Of a stretch of DNA of 8,639 nt, positions 1 to 5,038 are shown piece after piece; positions within the stretch are counted from its first letter, which is position 1; each line of letters opens with the position of its first letter. The stretch comes from Candidatus Saccharimonadia bacterium (GTDB lineage: Bacteria; Patescibacteriota; Saccharimonadia; Saccharimonadales; Saccharimonadaceae). A model generated the notes under the pieces. It did not search any database, had not been told where the DNA came from, and saw nothing but the letters and a program-made list of their open reading frames with translations. The stretch lies in NCBI GenBank assembly GCA_023257755.1, contig JALRBM010000005.1, positions 1 through 8,639 of the forward strand, read 5' to 3'. A program made the position numbers and the translations under genes.

Positions 1-398
1 GAAGCTACGGGGGGGTAACGGCGCGTGGCACTAATGGCGCAAGCTATTGGCAAATCCAAGGGTTTTACTACCCTACAGGCTACAACGGGTGGACCAGCCT
101 TAGTCTGCAAAACAGCTGGGTACACTTTGACCCCGCCTATTCACCACCTGCATACACCAAAGCATCCGATAACCTTGTTAATGTCCGTGGATTAATCAAA
201 AACGGAACAACTGCTGCAGGCACGGTGATCGCTAACCTTCCCGTCGGCTATCGCCCAAGCGAGCGTCTCCTGTTTACGGTCGTTACCGCCGGTGCGATGG
301 GCCGTGTCGATGTCCTGCCGAATGGTAATATCGAGCTAAGAACAGGGTATTCAACCTGGATATCTCTCGATTCCATCAGCTTTATGGCAGATCAATAA
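1..398 (+). CDS. 3' end of a surface protein with a phage-tail-fibre-like C-terminal domain (partial)
   Basis: The frame is open from the window edge (first whole codon at base 3) to TAA at 396-398, giving 131 residues of a C-terminus; the start lies outside the window. The protein is rich in Gly, Ser, Thr, Tyr and Trp. Its last ~75 residues run NVRGLIKNGT, then LPVGYRPSERLLF, GRVDVLPNGN and WISLDSISF. From memory this series (RG-x-x-KNG, LP-x-GYRP, GRVDV, W-x-SLD) is a recurrent C-terminal beta-rich domain of phage tail fibres and bacterial surface proteins. A pilin gene follows 101 bases later on the same strand, so this is probably the tip of a pilin-like or other exported adhesin; that role is inference. 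The missing N-terminus (prepilin motif or signal peptide) would settle it. I am sure of the coding frame and fairly sure of the domain. Confidence 0.8.
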   Translation, partial: SYGGVTARGTNGASYWQIQGFYYPTGYNGWTSLSLQNSWVHFDPAYSPPAYTKASDNLVNVRGLIKNGTTAAGTVIANLPVGYRPSERLLFTVVTAGAMGRVDVLPNGNIELRTGYSTWISLDSISFMADQ

Positions 399-487
399 TC
401 GAGTATACTCATCTACTACGCATCTAAGGCAAAAAGCTTGCGCTTATTAAAGAGGAGTAGTATCATACGGGTATACATACTAAAATT

Positions 488-493
488 AGGGGG
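488..493 (+). promoter_or_regulatory. Ribosome-binding site of the pilin gene
   Basis: AGGGGG lies 6 bases before the ATG at 500 and fixes that start. The SGNH hydrolase gene uses a similar G-run site. No clear promoter is visible between 399 and 487, so the pilin may be read through from the upstream surface-protein gene. Confidence 0.7.
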
Positions 494-499
494 CAAAAA

Positions 500-961
500 A
501 TGACTCTTAACAATATCAGAAAGATGAAAGACGAACGCGGCTTCACCATCGTTGAGCTCCTTATCGTCATCGTCGTTATCGCCATCTTGGCAGCTATAGT
601 AATCGTGGCTTACACGGGTGTTACGAACAATGCACGTAATAGTAAGTACAAGCAGGATGCAGCGTCTATCCAGAAAGTAGCTGAAACTATACAAGCCGAC
701 ACCGGGAGCTATCCAACTACCTTAAGTGCCTTCCAAACAGGCTCTAGTACGACCAAACTCCCTTCGGGCGTCTCCTTAACAGTAGTCGCTGTAGGCGTGG
801 CCCCTGCCAGCAATGACAACCTTATTACGGCCGCAGACGGCACACCCGCGACCTATACTGTCAGAACATGTACATCCAACGGTCTTCGCGTCTATTATCC
901 TGTTAGGGGCGGCTCAACTCAATTTATTGTTGTAGGAGACGGCACTACCTGCGGAAGCTAG
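500..961 (+). CDS. Type IV pilin-like protein (prepilin)
   Basis: 153 residues. A short charged leader (residues 1-14) ends in ERG and is followed by FTIVELLIV, the classic prepilin peptidase site: cleavage after Gly14, new N-terminal Phe15, and the conserved Glu at mature position 5 (Glu19). Residues 15-40 form the hydrophobic helix that anchors the subunit in the membrane and packs the pilus core. The globular part is small and holds two cysteines, C124 and C151, near the C-terminus; a disulfide there would close a D-region loop as in other type IV pilins. The mature protein is about 139 residues, normal for a major or minor pilin. The start is fixed by AGGGGG. The gene ends in three consecutive in-frame TAG codons (959-967) just before a strong terminator. 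Major pilin, minor pilin and pseudopilin cannot be told apart here, because no assembly ATPase or platform gene is in the window. Confidence 0.93.
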   Translation: MTLNNIRKMKDERGFTIVELLIVIVVIAILAAIVIVAYTGVTNNARNSKYKQDAASIQKVAETIQADTGSYPTTLSAFQTGSSTTKLPSGVSLTVVAVGVAPASNDNLITAADGTPATYTVRTCTSNGLRVYYPVRGGSTQFIVVGDGTTCGS

Positions 962-972
962 TAGTAGCCAAT

Positions 973-1019
973 ACTATAAATAAAAAGAGCCTCATTCCGA
1001 GGTTCTTTTTATTTATAGT
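973..1019 (+). terminator. Strong intrinsic terminator after the pilin gene
   Basis: A 21-bp stem (973-993 with 999-1019) has one G-U pair and a 5-base loop (ATTCC). The core is GAGCCTC/GAGGTTC, flanked by an A-tract on the left and a T-tract on the right, so it can act on both strands. It closes the surface-protein/pilin unit. Confidence 0.9.
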
Positions 1020-1113
1020 GTCAAAGGTAATAATATAGGCTAGAAAGTCAAAAACATATCCACAACTCTCGCACGCACTTTTCCTAATAATCTCATGCTC
1101 AGTAATACCAGGA

Positions 1114-1122
1114 TGATAAAAT
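1114..1122 (+). promoter_or_regulatory. Extended -10 promoter of the 1130 membrane-protein gene
   Basis: TGA-TAAAAT matches the extended -10 form TGnTATAAT at 5 of 6 hexamer positions. Seven bases separate it from the GTG at 1130, so transcription should begin at or within a base of the start codon. No good -35 is seen, as expected for extended -10 promoters. Confidence 0.55.
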
Positions 1123-1129
1123 CATTAAT

Positions 1130-1495
1130 GTGCATAATTACTCTCATATAAATAAGTTACCTATTATGTCACGACTTTATGTACTTCTCGGAATTGTATG
1201 GATAATTGCATGGATTCTACTATTCTCAAAAACCAGCATTTTAAGTGTCGCGATGAAGGGTCTTCTCGGCGAGGACTATTGTCAAACATGCACCGGCTCT
1301 TCTCTGTTAACTATACTATTTCCTCTATGCATATTTTTTATTGGCGGGCTGGGAGTTAGTATTGGCATAACCGATAAAACCAGTAGTGAGGGTCGCAAAA
1401 ACTATATAGTGAGGGTTGTGGCTTTTGCTATTGCCGCATCTATCGCTGGACTACCGATTTACGGATGGTTTTACCTCTCTTCCCACGGCGTATAA
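1130..1495 (+). CDS. Small three-helix membrane protein, unknown function
   Basis: 121 residues from a GTG start; no family recognised. It has three hydrophobic segments, roughly residues 15-32, 59-80 and 93-115. A CQTC motif (C51-C54) lies in the loop after helix 1, next to an acidic GED, and there is a charged loop around residues 81-92. The CxxC could bind metal or be redox active, but nothing in the sequence shows which. The start is uncertain. GTG 1130 has no Shine-Dalgarno at normal distance but sits where a leaderless transcript would begin. ATG 1166 (residue 13) is an alternative, also without a good Shine-Dalgarno. The gene is AT-rich like the hydrolase beside it, and its TAA is 7 bases from the end of that convergent gene. 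No terminator is visible between them, so the 3' ends may overlap. Confidence 0.7.
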   Translation: MHNYSHINKLPIMSRLYVLLGIVWIIAWILLFSKTSILSVAMKGLLGEDYCQTCTGSSLLTILFPLCIFFIGGLGVSIGITDKTSSEGRKNYIVRVVAFAIAASIAGLPIYGWFYLSSHGV

Positions 1496-1502
1496 AGCAG
1501 AC

Positions 1503-2957
1503 TTAGTTATCTATTAGTGACTGTGTTATGGAAGCATAGGCGTTATGCCCCAAAGCGTTAGGGTGATATGAGTAGTTCGTCTGATTTAGCGCAACCTGAA
1601 CGAAATACCTGTCTTGGCTACACCAGTCATGACCAATAAAGGGTGAGCTACCCTCATTAGGGTCCACATATTGAAATTTCGATGAATTATAGTCTGCTAT
1701 AGCTTGCTTGATAGTATTATTCAATTGAGTTTGAATAGCATAAACCGTTGCGCCATTATTCTGTGTTGGATCAGGATTGTTCAGCCCTCCATTCAAGGGC
1801 CAGCAAGCACTGTTAGCACCAGTTGGCATTTCCGCTGGAGCAAGATAAGGGTATCCTAGTACATAGATCTTGGTATCGTTAGAGGTTGCAGTATCCACTG
1901 CTTGATAGGTATTTGCTAACTTATTAGGCAGATCATCTACTATTGCTTCACGAATATTGTGATAAGCCTGAGTACTGAAATCACATAGACTTAAAGTACA
2001 TGCTGTAGCAAAATCTTTAAAACCAACATCATTACCACCGATAGTCAATGTAACTATATCGGTACCTTGCGATAATGCCTCCAACTGATCCCCTGAACCT
2101 TCGCCATCGATATCTATAGTTTGTGCGCCCGCACAAGCAGCAAAGTTAGTTAGATTTAGGTAAGTACTAGACTCAAGCAAACGGGGGTACGCCGAGGAAC
2201 TTCGATGACAACCGTTCTCTGTTCCTGCTTCAAATGGAGGATTACCCTCTCCACTTGAAAATGAATCACCAATAGCCACATAATTACGTGGCGAAGGAGA
2301 AGTAACTACTTGCTCGCCTTGATAGCCACTTGGATACGTGATGCTATCTGTAGCAATAAAAAATGTCCGTGTTTCTTGTCCATAAGAATTACCAAGCGGA
2401 TTATCAAAGTTCTGGTAGGTTATGTGATCAGGGTATTCACCCACCAAGAGCCAGGATGGCCCCCGCACGCTATATTGTGGGCTACAGTTGTACATGGACA
2501 TCTCAACAAAATACACTTCACTTTGATTAGCGTGATAGCCGCTTAAAATTGGCGTTAGACCATTTGAGGTATATTCAAAATTAAATTGTGTTTCAGGAGG
2601 AAAGATAACAAGCTGCACGGAATACTTACCCTGGTAAACATATTGCCAAAGCCCCCAGCCCGATCCTGTCGCTTGGTTTTCGAGTAGCTGATCATAAGCC
2701 TCTGTCAAATACGCCTGATCCTGATAAGGAAACTGCGCACCGCCTAGACTAGCTTGATGCAGTAGATCACTCCATGTAGTGCTAATATTTTTCGTACAAG
2801 TACCATTTGGCCCGCTAATTTTCAGAGTCGTCGCCCTATCTATTACAGTATCGAAAGGGGTACTAGCGCTGGCTGATGAAACAGATAGTAGCAGTGAAGT
2901 AAGAAGTCCAATAACAAGCGCCCTAAAGTACACTCCTACGCGCATTTTCTTTACCAT
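1503..2957 (-). CDS. Secreted SGNH/GDSL-family hydrolase (lipase/esterase-like) with an unassigned N-terminal domain
   Basis: 484 residues from ATG 2957. That ATG has GGGGG 5 bases upstream; the GTG two codons earlier (2963) overlaps this site and is less likely. A Sec signal peptide (charged MVKKMRVG, hydrophobic 10-26, cut near SASAS) implies export. Residues ~34-222 form an unrecognised region with two cysteines (54, 158). The catalytic domain follows: block I GDSFSSGEG with nucleophile Ser232, block III GGND (307-310), and block V SYHPNALGH with His465. It carries six further cysteines (250, 275, 320, 325, 385, 446), probably three disulfides as in secreted actinobacterial SGNH esterases. 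The likely reaction is hydrolysis of ester bonds in lipids or acetylated glycans outside the cell; the substrate is unknown. GC is low (about 40% in a hand-counted 3' block), well below the glyA/ridA side. Confidence 0.9.
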   Translation of the reverse strand: MVKKMRVGVYFRALVIGLLTSLLLSVSSASASTPFDTVIDRATTLKISGPNGTCTKNISTTWSDLLHQASLGGAQFPYQDQAYLTEAYDQLLENQATGSGWGLWQYVYQGKYSVQLVIFPPETQFNFEYTSNGLTPILSGYHANQSEVYFVEMSMYNCSPQYSVRGPSWLLVGEYPDHITYQNFDNPLGNSYGQETRTFFIATDSITYPSGYQGEQVVTSPSPRNYVAIGDSFSSGEGNPPFEAGTENGCHRSSSAYPRLLESSTYLNLTNFAACAGAQTIDIDGEGSGDQLEALSQGTDIVTLTIGGNDVGFKDFATACTLSLCDFSTQAYHNIREAIVDDLPNKLANTYQAVDTATSNDTKIYVLGYPYLAPAEMPTGANSACWPLNGGLNNPDPTQNNGATVYAIQTQLNNTIKQAIADYNSSKFQYVDPNEGSSPFIGHDWCSQDRYFVQVALNQTNYSYHPNALGHNAYASITQSLIDN

Positions 2958-2962
2958 GGCCA

Positions 2963-2967
2963 CCCCC
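2963..2967 (-). promoter_or_regulatory. Ribosome-binding site of the SGNH hydrolase gene
   Basis: On the minus strand GGGGG is followed by 5 bases and then ATG at 2957. This spacing favours ATG 2957 over the upstream GTG at 2963. Confidence 0.65.
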
Positions 2968-2987
2968 TTTTTTCTAATACTTTTTTC

Positions 2988-3015
2988 ATCTTATCATGTG
3001 CAGAAAGTAAGACAA
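2988..3015 (-). promoter_or_regulatory. Candidate promoter of the SGNH hydrolase gene
   Basis: On the minus strand TTGTCT (3015-3010), a 16-base spacer, and TAAGAT (2993-2988) preceded by TGA make a weak -35 with an extended -10. The expected start near 2981 leaves about 24 leader bases including the G-run. It sits just past the glyA stop. A weak 5-bp hairpin (CCGAG/CTCGG) spanning that stop could partly end glyA transcription, but I do not list it as a terminator. Confidence 0.4.
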
Positions 3016-3023
3016 AAGCCGAG

Positions 3024-4301
3024 CTACCGATCACTCGGAAGTGGAAACTGCTGGACAAAGTCTTTAACTTCTACACGAAGTTTTTCGAGTGTCTGCCCGT
3101 CGTTTCGCGCGGCAATCGCTTGCTTCATCCATTCGGCGATAGAGGCCATATGTTCTTCTTTTAGTCCACGTGTCGTGATGGCGGGGGTACCTAGGCGAAT
3201 GCCGCTTGGCTTGAACGGTGGTAGCGGATCGTCGGCAACTGCGTTGGCGTTTAGCGTCAAGCCAATTTTATCCAGCGCGATTTCGGCTTCTTTGCCGTTG
3301 ATTCCGAATGATTTGTAAACATCAGCTAGGATCAGATGATTACTTGTCCCACCAGTTACAAGTTGGAAGCCGCGCTTTTGTAATTCGTCAGCCAGTACCG
3401 CTGCGTTTTTCACAATCTGCTGCGCATAGTCTTTAAATTCTGGTTTTAGCGCCTCGCCAAATGCCACTGCCTTTGCTGCGATTACGTGCATGTGTGGGCC
3501 GCCTTGCATGCCGGGGAAGATGGCGCGGTCGATGAGGGTCGGGATATTTTCTAGCGTTTTTTCCGGCTTTTTCAGCGGGCTGCTGACAGTCCCTTTAGAA
3601 AGAATCAATCCGCCGCGAGGGCCGCGAAGCGTCTTGTGTGTCGTGGTAGTAATAACGTGAAAGCCATAATCAAAGGGATTCTTGGCGACACCGCCGACGA
3701 TCAGGCCGGCGATATGCGCCATATCGGCCATCAAAAGCGCGCCGACTTCGTTGCCAATTGCCGCAAACTTGGCATAGTCCAGCTCGCGCGGGTAGGCGCT
3801 AAAGCCTGCCAATATAATCTTGGGCCTGTGTTCAAGCGCCAGCTGCCGCAGCTCGTCATAGTCGATCTCACCCGTCTCGATGTTCTTCATCTTATAACGG
3901 ACAAAGTTATATAGCTGCGCGCTGCGCGTCACTGGTGCACCGTGCGTCAGGTGGCCACCGTGTGATAGATCCATGGCAAGCACCGTATCGCCCGGCTGCA
4001 GCCACGCGCTATACACCGCCTCGTTTGCCGGAGCACCGGAATGCGGCTGGACGTTAGCATGATCGGCACCGAATAGCTGCTTTGCCCGGTCGATCGCTAA
4101 CTGCTCTACCTGGTCGGTAAATTCTTGCCCGCCGTAATAACGCCTGCCGGGATAGCCCTCGGAGTATTTATTGGTAAAAATACTGCCCAGCGCCGTCAGC
4201 ACGTCACGCGATACATAATTTTCACTAGGAATAAGCTCGAGTCCGTCACGCTCGCGCTGTTCTTCACCTGCAATCAGTGCCGCGATATCTGTATCGTTCA
4301 T
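3024..4301 (-). CDS. glyA: Serine hydroxymethyltransferase
   Basis: 425 residues, normal for SHMT, from ATG 4301 with a GAGAGAG site a few bases upstream. An in-frame TTG at 4337 would add 12 residues but has no ribosome-binding site. This PLP enzyme converts serine and tetrahydrofolate to glycine and 5,10-methylene-tetrahydrofolate in the cytosol. Family marks: SEGYPGRRYYGG with the active-site Glu48; HSGAPANEAVY; ADMAHIAGL with Asp193 (PLP ring nitrogen) and His196 (ring stacking); TTTTHKTLRGPRGG with the PLP lysine Lys223; and SGIRLGTPAITTRG with Arg369 (substrate carboxylate). Between the lysine motif and FPGMQGGPHMH there is an extra stretch rich in Lys, Pro and Glu, longer than in E. 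coli GlyA. All key residues are present, so the enzyme should be active. The gene follows the RidA-family gene on the same strand but has its own promoter. Confidence 0.97.
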   Translation of the reverse strand: MNDTDIAALIAGEEQRERDGLELIPSENYVSRDVLTALGSIFTNKYSEGYPGRRYYGGQEFTDQVEQLAIDRAKQLFGADHANVQPHSGAPANEAVYSAWLQPGDTVLAMDLSHGGHLTHGAPVTRSAQLYNFVRYKMKNIETGEIDYDELRQLALEHRPKIILAGFSAYPRELDYAKFAAIGNEVGALLMADMAHIAGLIVGGVAKNPFDYGFHVITTTTHKTLRGPRGGLILSKGTVSSPLKKPEKTLENIPTLIDRAIFPGMQGGPHMHVIAAKAVAFGEALKPEFKDYAQQIVKNAAVLADELQKRGFQLVTGGTSNHLILADVYKSFGINGKEAEIALDKIGLTLNANAVADDPLPPFKPSGIRLGTPAITTRGLKEEHMASIAEWMKQAIAARNDGQTLEKLRVEVKDFVQQFPLPSDR

Positions 4302-4365
4302 AAAATCTCTCTCTTGTATTAAGTTCTGAATCGGCAAAAGCAGGCTGCTACAGCATAATATCCAT

Positions 4366-4374
4366 ATTGTATCA
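4366..4374 (-). promoter_or_regulatory. Extended -10 promoter of glyA
   Basis: TGA-TACAAT on the minus strand. The expected start near 4358 leaves a leader of about 57 bases before ATG 4301. Its -35 region falls inside the hairpin area at 4381-4433, so that GC-rich block both ends the upstream gene and borders this promoter. Confidence 0.5.
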
Positions 4375-4380
4375 GAAAAG

Positions 4381-4433
4381 AAGGATACCCCGCGACCACA
4401 GGCGGACGCGGGACATCCTTCCTGTGGTCGCGG
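4381..4433 (-). terminator. GC-rich double hairpin between the RidA-family gene and glyA (probable terminator)
   Basis: Two stems share bases. Stem A (4381-4394 with 4407-4420) pairs AAGGAT and CCCGCG with CGCGGG and ATCCTT, broken by an AC/AC internal loop. On the minus strand it is followed by CTTTTCT, fitting an intrinsic terminator for the RidA-family gene. Stem B (4390-4402 with 4421-4433) is a perfect 13-bp repeat, CCGCGACCACAGG/CCTGTGGTCGCGG, with an 18-base loop. Bases 4390-4394 are needed by both, so the two cannot form together. Confidence 0.65.
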
Positions 4434-4451
4434 ACTGGACCGGACGTGGAA

Positions 4452-4910
4452 CTACAGGACGATGAAGGTCATCTCGATCTCCACCGCCGCGTTCAGCGGC
4501 AGCTCGGCCACGCCGACTGCCACCCGAGTTCCCTTGCCGGCCTCACCGAGGAGGTCGATGAGGAATTGGCTCGCGCCGTTCGCCACCGTTGACGTTTCGG
4601 TAAATCCGGGGGCGACGTTCACGTAGACCGTCATCCTCCGGACACCGATGATCCCATCGGGATCCACGACCGCGCCGGCCGCGTACAGGCAGTGGAGGGC
4701 GCAGAGCTCTGCAGCGCGTGCTCCCTTCTCCGGGCTGAGGTCACGTCCGATCTTGCCGGCGATGACCACCCCGTTCTCGAACGGGACCTGGCCCGAGACA
4801 TCGACCTCGTCGCCGACCTGCTGCGCGTTCCGCAACGGATGGACGGGGTGATGCTCCTGGGTCGGGAGCCATTCATACCCCCGCTCTCGCAGGGCCTGAA
4901 GCGATATCAT
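4452..4910 (-). CDS. RidA/YjgF/UK114-family protein (putative enamine/imine deaminase)
   Basis: 152 residues from ATG 4910 with a strong GGGAGG site 4 bases upstream; the TTG at 4940 lies inside a palindrome and is not a likely start. Marks of the family: VDVSGQVP (residues 37-43), GKIGRDLSPEKGARAA, a YVNVAPGF strand, NGASQFLIDLLGEAG, and the C-terminal VGVAELPLNAAVEIEM. Arg129 aligns with the catalytic Arg105 of E. coli RidA, so deamination of reactive enamines such as 2-aminoacrylate is possible. The sequence resembles the longer subgroup (about 150 residues) rather than the ~128-residue classical RidA, so the true substrate is open. RidA proteins act as cytosolic trimers. The gene is markedly GC-rich (42 of 60 bases in 4501-4560) with C/G-ending codons, unlike its neighbours, suggesting transfer from a high-GC donor. 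It lies upstream of glyA and divergent from murA. Confidence 0.9.
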   Translation of the reverse strand: MISLQALRERGYEWLPTQEHHPVHPLRNAQQVGDEVDVSGQVPFENGVVIAGKIGRDLSPEKGARAAELCALHCLYAAGAVVDPDGIIGVRRMTVYVNVAPGFTETSTVANGASQFLIDLLGEAGKGTRVAVGVAELPLNAAVEIEMTFIVL

Positions 4911-4923
4911 GAGTCCTCCCTGG

Positions 4924-4940
4924 TTGACCAACACGGTCAA
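4924..4940. promoter_or_regulatory. Perfect palindrome in the RidA-family gene leader (candidate operator or 5' hairpin)
   Basis: TTGACC-AACAC-GGTCAA is a perfect 6+5+6 inverted repeat directly upstream of the GGGAGG ribosome-binding site. It lies downstream of both possible -10 elements. It could be a repressor site or a hairpin in the mRNA leader next to the ribosome-binding site. Confidence 0.45.
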
Positions 4941-4945
4941 ATCCT

Positions 4946-4974
4946 TTTATACAATAATTATGGCGATTTTACCA
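4946..4974 (-). promoter_or_regulatory. Candidate promoter(s) of the RidA-family gene
   Basis: Two -10 candidates on the minus strand: TGG-TAAAAT (4974-4966), an extended -10 predicting a start near 4958, and TATAAA (4951-4946), predicting a start near 4939 at the edge of the palindrome. Neither has a good -35. The sequence alone does not decide between them. Confidence 0.4.
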
Positions 4975-5022
4975 GAGAATTAACGCGAGAAGCTAATTTG
5001 TTACTTATAGATATACCAAATG

Positions 5023-5031
5023 TGATATAAT
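5023..5031 (+). promoter_or_regulatory. Perfect extended -10 promoter of the XRE-MurA gene
   Basis: TGA-TATAAT is an exact extended -10. Seven bases separate it from ATG 5039 and no Shine-Dalgarno lies between, so the mRNA should be leaderless. The hexamer sits within GATAT-AATC-ATATC (5024-5037), a palindrome that could be an operator. Confidence 0.7.
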
Positions 5032-5038
5032 CATATCC

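Noticed and set aside
449..478. AAGAGGAG followed by TATCAT/TATACA, as a small gene or promoter before the pilin
   Set aside because: No start codon follows the purine-rich site, and neither hexamer has a TGn extension or a -35 at normal distance.
4302..4337. TTG-initiated extension of glyA by 12 residues
   Set aside because: No ribosome-binding site, and the family normally begins close to the MNDTDI-type start at 4301, which has one.
4631..5030. Several long open frames overlapping the RidA-family gene on both strands
   Set aside because: They are by-products of its high GC content. Their residue composition is Arg/Ser/Ala-heavy and only the RidA frame shows family motifs.
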